A stretch of DNA of 64,000 nucleotides from Eucalyptus grandis. Taxonomy: Eukaryota; Streptophyta; Magnoliopsida; Myrtales; Myrtaceae. Positions 1 to 11,760 of this stretch are shown in pieces. Every line of letters begins with the position of its first letter. Position 1 is the first letter of the stretch. A program made the position numbers and the translations under genes. The notes beneath the pieces were generated by a model. The model did no database searches, was not told the DNA's origin, and saw only the letters and a program-made list of their open reading frames with translations. The DNA lies in NCBI RefSeq assembly GCF_016545825.1, contig NC_052619.1:36557803-36621802 (forward strand), given 5' to 3'.

Positions 1-2739
1 TCAAACCAGAAAAATCCCAATGTCTAATTTCAATACAAGAGGAAGTTAATCTATGGCATCGGAAACTTGGCCATATTAACATGAAGCAAATTGCCAAGAT
101 CTCTGCAAAGAAGCTTGTTCGTGGACTACCCAACTTGACATACCAAAAATCTGAATTATGCACATTACGTGTGTTGGGAAAACAGGTTAGAAGTTCTTTC
201 AAACCAATTAATCAAGTTTCCATTAATAGTGTGCTGCAGCTTCTACATATGGATCTCTTTGGACCAACTAGAACTCAAAGCATTGGTGGAAAGAAATATT
301 GCCTAGTAATAGTGGATGATTATTCACGATTTACTTGGTTATACTTTATGGCAAGTAAGTTTGAAACATTCTCTTATTTTTTAAAGTTCACTAAGAAAGT
401 ACATAATGAGAAAGGGTATATTATTTCAAGCATACGGACAGATCATGGAGGTGAGTTTGAAAATCAAGACTTTGCTAAATTCTGTGATGAATCTGGCTTT
501 CAATATATGTTCTCCTCTCCATACACTCCAGAACAGAATGGAGTTGTGGAAAGGAAGAATAGATCGTTGTAAGAAATGACTAGAACACTTTTAATTGAAA
601 GCAACATTTCTTCTCGTTTTTGGGTTGAAGCAGTTTTACGTAGCATGTTATATCATTAACGAGTTTTCCTAAGGCCGATTACGAGAGAAACTCCCTATGA
701 GTTGTTTAAAGAAAAGAAGCCAATTGTTTCATATTTTCATTTGTTTGGTTGCAAATGTTTTATATTAAAAAAATGCAAATAATCGAATTGGTAAGTTTGA
801 AAAAAGATCAGATGAATGAATCTTTCTTGGATATTCAACCACCAGCAAAGCTTACATAGTATACAACAAGAAAACTCAATTTGTGGAAGAATTGATGAAT
901 GTCAAATTTCAAGATCTTATACAAAATCAATCGATCCAGACTCAACTTGGAGAATTTGAACTTGCTCTAGACTCCACAAAGTCCAATTCTCCAGAAGCAG
1001 CTCAGACTATAGAAGGTCAACAACAAACGAACGTTGAAGAATCAAATGAAGAAAAAGATCAGCAGTCTATCAAACCAACCAGCAACTGGAAGCACAAGTC
1101 CAGTCATCCCAAAGATCTCATTATTGGTGACATTGATGAAGGGATTTGTACAAGATCCAAAAGGTGTGAAGAGTCTAGCGCCGTGGCTCTTATTTCTGAA
1201 ATAGAACCCAAAAGCATAGAAGAAGCTTTAACTGATGAAAGTTGGATTGAAGCTATGCAAGAAGAGCTCAGGCAGTTTAGAGTTAATGATGTTTGGGAAT
1301 TAACTCCTAAACCAAAAGGTAAATCTGTTATTAGAGCTAAATGAGTTTTCAAGAACAAGATGGACGAGAAATGAAAAATTATAAGGAACAAAGCAAGACT
1401 CGTGGCCAAAGGATAGCAAGAAGAAGGGATAGACTATGATGAGACTTACGCACTAGTAGCAATGTTAGAAGTAATTAGATTATTACTTGCTTTTGCTTGT
1501 TATAAGAATTTTAGGTTATTCCAAATGGACGTCAAAAGTGCATTCCTAAATGGATTTATCCAAGAGGAAGTCTATGTGGAACAACCTCCTGGTTTTAAAG
1601 AACCAAGTAAACCAGACTCTGTATTTAGATTGAAAAAGGCACTATATGGTTTAAAGCAAGCACCTCGAGCTTGGTACGATAGGTTAAGTAAGTTTTTAAT
1701 CCAAAATAGCTTTGTTAAAGGTAAAGTAGACAATACTCTGTTTATTAAAAGAGAAAGTAAAAACTTTCTACTTGTTCAAATCTATGTTGATGATATTATT
1801 TTTGGATTACCTAACGAAAATCTATGTAAGAAATTCTCTAAGTCTATGCAGGATGAATTCGAGATGAGCATGATGGGTGAACTATCCTTCTTTCTCGGAC
1901 TACAAGTGAAACAATTGAAGGAAGGAGTTTTCATTCACCAAGAAAATATGTCAAAGAACTTGTTAGAAAGTTCGGTTTGGAGAATTGCAAAAAGACTGAT
2001 ATACTAATGTCAAGTTCTTTGAAGCTGGACAAAGATGAAGGAGGAAAGAAAGTTGACCAGAAGCTGTACAGGAGTATCATTAGTTCATTTCTTTACCTTA
2101 CTGCCTCTAGACCTGACATTTTGTTTAGTGTTTGCATTTGTGTTAGATTTCAATCAAATCCCAAAGAATCTCATCTAAGTGCTGCGAACGCATCATCAAA
2201 TACGTTGCAACAACCTCTAAATTAGGTTTATGGTATCCTAAAGAATGAGACTTTACTCTCCTTGGATACTCATACGTAGATCTAGCAGGGTACAGAGTTG
2301 ATAGAAAGAGCACATCGGACACTTGTCAATTGCTTGGTAACATGACAGTATCTTGGTTTTCAAGGAAGCAAAGTAATGTAGCTCTCTCAACAGCAGAAGC
2401 AGAGCATGTGGCTCTTGGAAGTTGTTGTTCTCAATTCCTATGGATAAAACAATAACTATGAGACTTTGGAATTGAAGACTCATGTACTGAGATCAAATGT
2501 GATAACACCAGCGCGATTAATCTCACCAAGAATCCAATTCTTCACTCAAGAGCAAAGCATATAGAGATTCGACATCATTTTATTAGAGACCATGTTCAAA
2601 ATAGAGAAGTCTTGATTCAATTCATTGACTCAAAGAATCAGCTGGTGGACATTTTCACAAAGCCAATGGAGAAAAATCTATTTGAATCTAATCGATCAAT
2701 ACTTAATATCTTAAAGTCTGAAGAAGCTCAGACTTAGGG
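1..2739 (+). pseudogene. Copia pol remnant: GAG-pre-integrase, integrase, RT, RNase H
   Basis: Around 51-140 the frame reads LWHRKLGHINMKQI, the GAG-pre-integrase zinc motif end. At 240-640 the integrase core shows the D,D,E positions in MDLFGP, RTDHGGEF and VVERKNR; a stop follows at about 570. The linker and RT N-terminus occupy 883-1344. RT continues at 1462-2007 with the catalytic YVDDIIFG box and the typical FQMDVKSAFLNG block, then shifts frame to 1977-2225. RNase H follows, with STAEAEHVAL near 2390 and a C-terminal block with DIFTKPM near 2650, ending at 2737. Stops at about 570, 1342, 2005 and 2223, plus frameshifts, show decay. It would have encoded the enzymes of reverse transcription and integration. 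No full-length product is possible. Confidence 0.9.
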
Positions 2740-3179
2740 ATAAAAATCTAAAGATACTCAAACTCAGAAGTTCAAGAATCACAATTGTAAGTCATTTCAG
2801 TTCTAGCAACTTATCTTTCGGATAAAATCTCGAAAATGTACAATTGTTTATTAATCTGCAATTGATTGATGTTATCTTCCCAAGTTTTTGAAATTATGGA
2901 AATTATTCTTTTTCGAAAAAGGAAGTTATCTTTTAAGATGATAGTTATCTATTTTCAAAAAGGCAATTATTTTTGAAAATGCATTTTTTATCATTCCTTT
3001 CATGTCGATCCGTATACCTCGTTTCGATTTCCTTATATACTGTTTTTCTTTTTCGTTTTAACTCATAAACCCTAAAAGCACAGAATATCACATTTCTTAC
3101 TTTTTCTCTCTAGTTTAATCCTTAAAGTTTTCATATTTCTCGCGAATCGAGTTCGAAAACTCTCTCAAAGATTGTGATA
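2740..3179 (+). other. Pol to third-frame spacer
   Basis: No coding frame is seen. The stretch is AT-rich and lies between the RNase H stop and the candidate start of the third frame. In Sirevirus-type elements this interval could hold a splice acceptor for the downstream frame, but none can be assigned with confidence. Confidence 0.4.
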
Positions 3180-5009
3180 ATGTCTTCCTAAAAAAAGTCT
3201 TCAAGGATTGCAAGTAGGGGACTACAAAGCATATGTGTGAAGGTCCTACGCATTTTGACCTAATCGAGAAAGAAGAATCTCCAAGACAACAGCAGAGTCC
3301 ACAACATTCTCAACCGCGTCATTCTCCTCAAGCTAGACCACAAAATGATCAACAACAACAAGCGAAGGAAGAAATTTTGGAGGATGTCGAACCTATAAGG
3401 ACTCTTAAGACTGCTTTTACTTTCAAGCTCTACTCTGCTCTAAAGAATGGAGGTTCTCCAATGAACTTTATTGATGAATTTTTAAAAGAAAAGGGGTACA
3501 AAAATGAAACCCATTTCTTATAAACAATGGAACGTTTGGGGATTGCTCATGTTGGCTCGGTGGAAAGAGCTTTTGCGAATTTCCCAAGTGATCCACGTGT
3601 TGGAGGTTTTAGTCAACCTGATGGAACGAATGATGATGAAAAGATGTTCACTCATTTTAAGCCTAGAATGGGTGTTGGTGCGAACATTCGAGGAAGAAGA
3701 GCCAATCTATTTCATTCCGAGGAACATAAGCGAGTTTACTCTAAGTTGCTGAAGCGAGGGGTGATAAACCCAAGAAGTGTGGATTTTGATTTTCTCGACT
3801 CTCTGAATGTGAAGTTACGAGAGAAATTTACTTTACTTCAACTTGAACGATTTTGCTCGAGTCGACAATTGCTCATCCGAACTTACGCGTATTTCTATTC
3901 CAATCTAAGCTTTTTGGATGAGAATAGATTTTCTTTCAGTGTTGGAGACAGGATTATGTGGTTGATATGGACATTTTGGCTGACGTGATTGGAGTAGAGA
4001 GAGGGATATTCCGATTAATTAGTGTGTCTAATGGATGTGCAACTGTGGAGCTTGTTTGAGATGGAATGGCGGAAGGCCCAATTTCGTATTTGAGGATGAG
4101 TGCCTCAAATATCTTGCTTCATAAGATTGTGATTAACTATCTTAGACCCAAATCCACGTCAAAGACTGACGACTACAATTTAGAGGAGAAACTAATGTAT
4201 GCTATCAATGCTGGTAAAAAATTTTCTTTGCCACACACTATCATGTTTCACATATATAGATCAATGGTAAAGGACAAGGGTCAACTTCCTTATTCAGCAC
4301 TTGTTACTCAGCTATTCAGACATTTTAACATTCAACCTCCAGAGACAGAGGACAGAGAGAACCAAGACAGAGAAGAAGCAAAGCAGAGGAGTGAAGAGAG
4401 AGAATCGATGAGGAAGGAAGCTAGAGGAAGGAAGAACGAAGAAGAAGAGCAAAGGAGACAACAATGTCATCATGTAATTGAAGAAGAAATAGAGAATGAA
4501 GAGTACTTCTCTTCACTGAAGGCACATGAAAACATGGGGAGCTGGTGCTAAAAGAGGTACTCATTCACTTGCTTTTACTAGTGATGATGTTAGTCGTTCT
4601 CCTGCCGATCAAGAAGATGTATATGCCTCTCAGTTTCCTGAAGAAGGTCATGAGGTTTCATCTCCGAGTCTGGATGCTTATGCTGAAATGCCATCATCTA
4701 CCAATACTCCACAAATTGATCATGCTGAAGCAAGCACTCAAACTGACAATTCAGCGGACTTTAGGATGCGAATTTATGGAGATGTGAGGTTAGATTTATG
4801 CTTTGGGATGCGAATTTCAGAATATGCAGAATGCTAATAAAGCATCTTCAGTTTCATTGCTCAATCAAGTTCAGGCCCTTAATCTTCAAGTTCAGGCAAT
4901 TGCCAAGGGTGAGGAAATAATGCAACTGAAGGAGGATCTGAGAAAGCTGGAAGAGACCGTCAAGTTAATGGGAGATTTTCAGCTCGTTCGCATTCCAAAA
5001 CAATCTTAA
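3180..5009 (+). pseudogene. Envelope-like third frame of Sirevirus-type element
   Basis: Downstream of pol a further coding region runs in several frames: 3233-3523 (Gln/Pro-rich), 3527-3988, 4066-4551, 4526-4837 and 4803-5009. A candidate start at 3180 reads MSS followed by a stop. The central part (IRTYAYFYSNLSF, then VGVERG-like text and LPYSALVTQLFRHF) resembles the domain annotated as putative plant transposon protein in retroelement third frames. An acidic, charged stretch rich in E, R and K (4340-4510) and a C-terminal heptad-like segment (EDLRKLEETVKLMGDF) suggest coiled coils. Function is unknown; in Sireviruses this position holds the so-called envelope-like protein. Several frameshifts make it non-functional. 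No clear signal peptide was seen. Confidence 0.6.
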
Positions 5010-5050
5010 TTTTATCCCATTCTATTTTTCGTCTCTACCTTTTTAATGCT

Positions 5051-5070
5051 GACAAAAAGAGGGAGAAGTT
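5051..5070 (+). promoter_or_regulatory. Internal polypurine tract-like motif
   Basis: The sequence GACAAAAAGAGGGAGAAG follows the third frame. Sirevirus-type elements commonly show repeated motifs of this sort before the 3' LTR; they prime plus-strand DNA synthesis. Assignment rests on the motif and its position. Confidence 0.55.
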
Positions 5071-5330
5071 AGTGCAGATTTGACTTTAATTCTTGTTTGG
5101 TTGTGACTGGTTTGGACTGTATGATCATTTAATGCTTGCAGTATCTTAAGCATTGTTTGTTGGTATTCATGGCAAAGATAGTTGTTTTTACAAGACTAAC
5201 TCATTTCTTGTGGATGCAGATTCGATACTATCTTTATCCTAATTCATTTATCTTTTATGAGATATCCTTATTTGCTTGAATATTATCTTGCATGTCAAAA
5301 GTATCCAAATCTGCAGGGAAGTTTTGTCAC

Positions 5331-5348
5331 CATAAAAAATGGGGAGAT
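5331..5348 (+). promoter_or_regulatory. Polypurine tract next to 3' LTR
   Basis: The purine-rich run AAAAAATGGGGAGAT lies immediately before the TGTTGG that opens the LTR. This is the expected plus-strand primer site of a Copia element. Confidence 0.7.
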
Positions 5349-6212
5349 TGTTGGAGAAAACTTCTTTACTTGTTTTGGAGCTGACAAAACGTTTCCATCA
5401 ATCTAGTCTGAAGACTTGCACACTCTTTCGTCAAAGTTTGAAGACCGCCAGACCACCAGACTCAAGATTTAAAGTCTACCCTCATTAATAGTTTCTAGAC
5501 TGACGAAGAAGACTTATCCAGATTCAAGTGTTTCTTTAAGGTTTTGATTCGAGCTGCTAAAGAAGATCTGATGGCTGGAGATAGCATCTCAAGATCTATT
5601 ATTCGTTTTGAAACTAATTCGAGTAATTTGGATCCGTTGATTGGTGAAATATACTTGGAAGGTTCTACTTATGAAAATCTAGATCCTGATTGTATGGGTG
5701 AGCAGGATTGGTGGGCTATCATCACATTCCTTAAGTAACTCGAGATCTCCCTAATTGATTCTGTCAAACAGGTAGATTGGAAGAACTCCTTTGGAAGGTG
5801 CCAACGGTTATGAAAGCATGGAGGAATAAGGAAGATGTTGTAGTTATTCGAGTGTGTGTGTGATAGATAAATTTCAAAATCTGAAACTCCTTATTCTTTG
5901 CTGATTCAATTGTTGAGCAAAAATTTGTACTCAAAAGAGAGTTTAGACATTTGCGAGGCCTTGAGGAAGTGTAGCAGAGTCTCTACACTGTGGAATCAAG
6001 GACATGATACTGTAACGACTCTTTTGATTCATAGTGAAATCCTGTCGATAGGCTGTTAGTACGGGAGAGTGGACGTAGGCTTGGATTAAGCCGAACCACT
6101 ATAAACTTTGTGTTAGCACGGGAGACTCAGGTTAAAAGTAAAATCTTTTACTATATTTTGTAAAATTTGTTTTTGCACCTATTCACCCTCCCTCTAGGTG
6201 CTCGTACTAGCA
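5349..6212 (+). repeat. 3' LTR of the Sirevirus-like Copia element
   Basis: It starts TGTTGGAGAAAAC just after the polypurine tract and I end it at CTCGTACTAGCA, following CACCTATTCACCC and CCTCTAGGTG, a common 3' end of this LTR type. Length is 864 bp. The open frame at 5544-5738 has no recognisable domain and is ignored. The 3' boundary is inferred because the 5' LTR is not in the window. Confidence 0.7.
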
Positions 6213-6555
6213 CTCTCACTTTGTATATACGTAGCATTCTTTTCAACACGTTTGCTTTCAATGGAAGACGGAAACTTTATCTTCTCAATAAAAGGGACAA
6301 CCCAAAATTGGAGAGCGTCAATTTGTCGATGAAAACTGCAGACGTGAAAAATCTTTTACTATATTTTGTAAAATTTGTTTTCGCACCTATTCACGCTCCC
6401 TCTAGGTGCTCGTACTAGCACTCTCACTTTGTACATACGTAGCATTTTTTTCAACACGTTTGCTTTCAATGGAAGACGACAACTTTATCTTCTCAATAAA
6501 AGGGACAACCCAAAATTGGAGAGCATCAATTTGTCGATGACAAAATGCATACGTG
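6140..6555 (+). repeat. 208-bp tandem duplication across LTR edge and UGT promoter DNA
   Basis: Two adjacent units begin AAAATCTTTTACTATATTTT at 6140 and 6348. Each holds the last ~73 bp of the LTR followed by DNA homologous to the promoter of UGT copy 2 (the CAACACGTTTGC block and the CAACCCAAAA-TTGGAGAG block). The duplication therefore arose after the LTR element inserted. Units differ by only a few substitutions. Confidence 0.85.
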
Positions 6556-6778
6556 AAAAAAACAAACCTACCGTAGACAAATTGCTGGCCAGTTGTTTTT
6601 TGTCCTTGTTGCCGCCCCAGCTTCTGTTCTGTGTGTTAGACGGACAAAGATAAGTCTCTGAAAGCCAACTACCAAAGTCCCCGAGAGTCACTTCATAACG
6701 AGACAATTACGGTCGAATCGAGCTTTAAGAAGCCGGTAGAAAGCGTGCGAAGGAACTGTCCCTCATTTGGTGTCAACA
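6556..6778 (+). promoter_or_regulatory. Promoter and 5' UTR of UGT copy 1
   Basis: This stretch aligns with 34065-34258 upstream of UGT copy 2: both have CAAACCT-CCGTAGA, TTAGACGGACAAAGATAA and a shared GTCCCTCATTTG just before the ATG. No convincing TATA box could be placed. Transposon insertion has displaced everything upstream of about 6240. Confidence 0.55.
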
Positions 6779-7233
6779 ATGGCAAAGCTAAAACATGTCC
6801 TATGTATACCATTTCCTGCACAAGGTCTTGTCAGCCCTCTCCTGAAACTTTCCCACTGTATTGCTAATCATGGCATCAAGGTTACCGTTGTGAACACCGA
6901 GTCTGTTCATGCACAAGTGATGGCCGCAAACCAGCCAGATGATGGATTGAATCGGATTAAATTTCAATGCATTTCCAGATGGGGTCGAGGCGACGAGGAG
7001 CGCAAGGACCGGGTGAAGCTTTGGAGAGCATATCAAGAGTGATGCCGAGGTCATTTGTAGGAGTTGATTGAGAAAGTGAAGCAGCAGTCAAAGGGCAATA
7101 AAGATGAGCAGATCAGCTTTGTAATGGTGGACCTGATTGCCGGATGGGCACTGGAAGTTGCCGAAAGGATGGGTATTAAGCAAGTTGGATGTTGGGCCGC
7201 CTCAGTTTCGGCTCTGGCCTTGACACTTCATAT

Positions 7234-7242
7234 TCCAAAGCT
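7234..7242 (+). repeat. Left 9-bp target-site duplication of the MULE
   Basis: TCCAAAGCT is in UGT exon 1 immediately before the MULE and is repeated at 14178-14186. Nine bp is the standard Mutator-superfamily duplication length. Confidence 0.9.
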
Positions 7243-7390
7243 AGAGGTTGGGACACCTGGAGTGCCATAACTTGGCACGGAGGGACACATAAGTGCCATA
7301 ACTTTAAAATGGTACACTTAAGTGCCATTATCGGAGTAAAATGGAATACTTAAGTGCCAATTCGGCCAAAAACCGGCCAAAATGCAGATG
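7243..7390 (+). repeat. Left terminal inverted repeat of the MULE
   Basis: It opens AGAGGTTGGGACACC and contains AGTGCCATAACTTGGCAC and repeated CACTTAAGTGCCA blocks. The reverse complement of 14030-14177 has the same order of blocks with scattered mismatches. Confidence 0.85.
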
Positions 7391-8357
7391 TGGCATTTTC
7401 CGACATGCTTAAGCGATGTGGCAATTTTTTTTTTTAAAAAAGCACACGTGGAGGAGGAAACGACGTCGCCCCATCCACTTGTGCATTTGGCCAAACTAAA
7501 CGACGTCGTTTTTCCTTAGTGTTAAAGACGTCGTTTGGTTTATTTGGATTTCAACCTTTCGTCAGTTCACACTAGGTCTGACGTCCTCTCCATCCATCGC
7601 CATTCACAGCTCGCCGTTCGCAGGTGATCTTTCGCCGTCGTCGATTTGCTCAGGTTTTTTCTTTTCTTCCTCTCCCCTGTGATGAAATTAGGGCTCTGAC
7701 TCGTTTATTAGGGCTCGGACTTGAAATTTGGGGGTTGGCTGGGAAAGCTTAGGCTTGATGTGAGATTTATGGCTCAGATGTGGTGCTACAATCCTATTGG
7801 GGGGTTCGAATTGACAGTTTAGGAGCGGCATTGAAATATAGGCTCGGTGTAGGGCTCGGCGGGGGGAAAATTAGGGCTCGGTGTAGGGCTCAATGTCGCC
7901 TCATCCACTGTGATGTGTGATTCATTCAGGGTGTTGAATTGTGATGTGCGAAAGTAATTTGTAGTGGTCGGATGTGAAATGTGCGATGATTGGTGATTGT
8001 TAGGGTTGAGTATTGGACTTTGGACATGTTCGAATCGAAGGTTGTGGGGATGGGGACTTCTGGATTTTTTTAATAAATTGCATTGTTGAGGACCCATGCT
8101 GAGGAATCTCTCCATATTTTAAAGGAATGCGACAGCATAATCAAAGCGGTTGTCGGGTCCCATCTTTATTTTTATTTGTCCTTGTCCCGAGGCCTCTTGT
8201 TTTCAAGTTTGTAGCGTCGTCCGACCGCATCTTCCCTCTCTCTTTCTTCTTTTCTTTTCTTTAATAAAGAGTGTAGGGACCTCCACTTGCAATTTTCTGT
8301 TCTTTGTGAATGTGGTCCCAAAAGTTAATTGTATATTTGTCCTCTTTTGTTGCAGAA
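7391..8357 (+). other. MULE 5' leader and promoter region
   Basis: No coding frame is convincing. The stretch holds ACGACGTCGT palindromes at 7458, 7498 and 7524, a pyrimidine-rich block at 7640-7680, and several GGGCTCGG repeats at 7685-7890. A probable 5' UTR intron ends at TTTTGTTGCAG just before the transposase ATG at 8358. Confidence 0.5.
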
Positions 8358-10013
8358 ATGGCGCATAAAGACTATGTTGCTGTCATCGTTTACTACGGTG
8401 GAGATTTTGTGATTGGGGAGGATGAGTGGGAGTATGAGGGGGGGAATGAGGGTACTATCTTTGTAGATATAAAGAATGCATCTTATATTGGATTTGTTAG
8501 GGATATAGTGACATTTTTGCCATGCAGAGTACAAAAGTTGCTGTTCTGTGTTCCTAGGAAAGGCTTGAGAGATGGTTTGAGAATTTTGGAAGATGATAAT
8601 GGTTTTAGGGATGTCTTATATCATTATCTTCATGGCGAAGAGGCGAAAGTGTTTGTTGAAAACAATAGTGATAGTGAGGATGAAGATGATGACAGAGATA
8701 ACACCCAAGTAGGAGAAGGAGGAGATGGTATTCAAGCTAGTATTGAGGTTAGGGATGAAGTAGGGCATGATGGACAGGATGGTGAGGAGAGGGCGTAGAT
8801 GCTTGTTCACCAGAGCGGTGTGACATGGGTGATGTCACCATCACGAATTAGATTGGGAAGTAGCTGAATCCGGTGATGGTGATGATGACGATGGCGATGA
8901 AGGGTTGGCTGCTGAAGTTGAAAATTTATTAATCTTAAGTGACGCCGATGATGAGGAGCTTACACAGTCAAGGAAAAAACAAAGGGACTTTTTGTCAGAT
9001 AAATTTGCAACTTTGCATGTAGCTATTCATCCAAACAGAGACGAAGGCCCTGCAGATGTTGGTGTTGTTGGCCAGGTCCTGGAGACAGATTATGAAGAAA
9101 GCATCGACACCGCAACTTCCCAAGACGAAGTTGAAGAAGATCAACGAGCTATGCGTAGAAGGAAAAGTAAGTTTCCTTCCTATGATCCATCTGTTGCCTC
9201 TCCTACTTTGTCAGTAGGTATGAAATTCCATGATGCGATACAATTTAGGGAAGCTATACTGAAGAACTCCATTGCTGCACAAAGAAATATTGATTTCATT
9301 AGAAATACCAAAAAATTTGTAAGAGCTAGGTGTTCGCAGCAAAATTGTCCATGGAAGATTTACGGTACGTTTGTTAAGAAGAGTGAGTCTTTTCAGATTA
9401 GAGCCTACCAAGAGGAACACATTTGTTCCATTAATTTTCAAAACAAAAGGGTAACAAGTGCATGGTTGTCCAAGCACTTCTTCGATCTGATCAAGGTGAT
9501 GCCCGAGATGAAAATTGCTAACTTTAGGATGCTGGTGAAGGAGCGTGTAGGCATCAATGTATCTAGGAATCGGTGCAAAGAGCAAAGCAAAAGGTGATAA
9601 AGATACTTATTGGTCAGTATGCTAAGGAATATGGGCGGGTGTGGGAGTATGCTTGGGAGTGTAGGCTGCAAAACCCTACAAGTAGAGTGTATGTAGAGGT
9701 GATTGAGAGGCCGCTTCTTGATCATGGGATCAAGTTCGATAAGTTCTATGTGTGCTTTGATGCATGCAGACGAGGATTTTTAGCTGGTTGTAGATGGATT
9801 ATAGGATTGGACGGCTGTTTCTTGAAGGGCTTGTGCAAGGGAGAATTGTTGGCAGTGATTGGAAGAGATGCGAATAACCAAATGTTCCCACTAGCTTGGG
9901 CTATTGTAAAGATTGAGAACAAGGACAATTGGTCCTGGTTCTTGAAAAATCTGATGGCTGACTTGGAGATAACAAACGGGGAAGGGTGGGCATTCATGAG
10001 CGACCAACAAAAG

Positions 10014-10112
10014 GTAATGCTTGCTTTTTGAAAAATTTAGTCAATAGTTTGCTTTGCTTTGTAATATGAACAGGTAATTTGCTCTAGTATTTATTACTTT
10101 GAATTATTGCAG
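10014..10112 (+). other. Transposase intron
   Basis: The donor is CAAAAG/GTAATG and the acceptor TTATTGCAG/GGATTGG. Removing 99 bp joins FMSDQQK to GLVPAVAELLPHAEHRM, the expected continuous order of the MULE domain. Confidence 0.8.
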
Positions 10113-11115
10113 GGATTGGTTCCGGCAGTAGCCGAGTTGTTGCCCCATGCTGAACATCGAATGTGTTCGTGGCACATAAACGGAATTGGGCAAAGAACTA
10201 TAAAGGGGATAAGCTGCAATTGCAATTTTGGCAATTAGCAAAGAGTGCAAACATGGCTGACTTTAGAATAGCCAAAGAAGGATGCTTCGGTTGACAAAGG
10301 AAGGTTGTGCTACCTATTTCAACTAGAACCGAAGCATTGGTAAAGGGCATTCTTGAGTGAGGAGTTCAAGTGCGATAACGTCGACAACAACATTTGTGAA
10401 GTCTTTAATTTGAAGATAATAGATGCCGAGATGCAAACCAGTCATCTCAATGCTTGAAGATATACGAGTTGCGGTTATGACTCGGCTGCGAAACAAAGAG
10501 ATGAGGCTGCAAAGTGGACAAGACAATATGGTCCTAGGATTGTCAAGAAATTGGATGAGAACTTGGCTGCAAGTACGCATTGTCATCCCATTTGGAATGG
10601 AGATGACAGATATGAGATAATGAAGGGTGCAGATAAGTATGTTTTCAATCTAGGAAGTAGGAAGTGTTCATGTAGAGCATGGCAAGTAAGTGGAATTCCA
10701 TGTGCACATGCCATATGTGCCATCCAGTTGAAGGGCGACAATACATATGATTACATCGATGATTGGTACCATAAATCAAAATATCTTGCTTCCTATCGTT
10801 CATGATGCATCCAATTAGAAGTAGCAAGTTTTGGGAGCCCACGGATCATGAAGCACCTCAACCTTTGCCCGAAGAAGAAAATTGGAAGGACAAAACGAAG
10901 ACGAAGAATGGCGAGAGGGAGAGGTCTCAGGTCAGCAAAGAATGAGCAGGCATGGTGCAAAGATCACGTGCTCTTATTGTCGCCTAACATGCCACAATAT
11001 TAAAGGTTGTCAATTGAGGAAGCAACAACAACCGTTGAGGCAAGGTGAAGGGCCTAGTGAAGAGACAGTTGGAGAAATGCACACAGCAGGGCCAAGTGAG
11101 TCGACTGTTCTTTAG

Positions 11116-11760
11116 TCAACAAGTAGAACCCCGGTAAGTCATGAAATTTATTTTATGTTTATGTTGCTTTCTTGTCGTTTATCATAAAAATGTACATAAT
11201 ATCCTATTTGGCCTTGTATGTAATGTGTTTGTTAGGTCACAAGAAGAACCTCAGTAAGTCATGAAACCGAACACTTTGTTCGAAGAAGGCAAGGTAGAAG
11301 ACAGCCAGGTGAAGGATTGGCCTAAGCAGCATCACGGCCAGCTGAAGGATTGACCCAAGTAGCATCAGGGCTAGCTGAAGGATTAGCCCAAGCAGCATCA
11401 CGGTTAGTGCAGTCGACTGTTCTTCAGCAGCGAAAGAAATACCCAGTGATAAATTCAACCAATTTGTATTCAGTTTTTATTATTATATGTCTCGATATTA
11501 TATTTATGGTATCTTTTGGCCTCTTTCTCAGGTTCGAAGAAAGCAAGTTGGAACTCAACTGCCAACTAAAGGGCCATCGGAGGAGCCACCTCAAGGATCA
11601 TCACAGGGGCCACCAGAAGAATCACTGCAAGGGGCACCACAAGTACCACCACCAGTACCACCGAAGGCCCTACGAAGGAGGTGTCACCGAAGTTGAAGGG
11701 TTACACGAAGGACAACTAGAACAAGGCCAGGTGAAGGAGCAGTACACAAAGGCCATCTAG
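11116..11760 (+). other. Repeated module in transposase tail
   Basis: The block ACAAG-AGAACC-C-GTAAGTCATGAAA occurs at 11120 and again 120 bp downstream at 11240. TCGACTGTTCTT occurs at 11101 and 11414, and a GTTCGAAGAA-GCAAG block near 11278 and 11532. The tail therefore grew by local duplication of a small coding unit, possibly with its splice donor. The protein sense frame is Pro/Gln-rich. Confidence 0.5.

Larger units (their letters stand above)
1..6212 (+). mobile_element. Sirevirus-like Copia retrotransposon, 5' part outside window
   Basis: The order integrase, reverse transcriptase, RNase H places this in Ty1/Copia. A long additional frame after pol, then two purine-rich tracts and an LTR, match the architecture known for Sireviruses (SIRE/Maximus type). 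The 5' LTR and gag lie before the window. Every coding segment carries stops or frameshifts, so the copy is dead. The element lies directly upstream of UGT copy 1; its LTR edge is about 570 bp before that ATG. Family assignment is inference from architecture and motifs. Confidence 0.85.

Noticed and set aside
6767..6778. Upstream in-frame start four codons before the UGT copy 1 ATG
   Set aside because: It is a TTG codon, not used as a normal plant nuclear start; the ATG at 6779 matches the paralogue.
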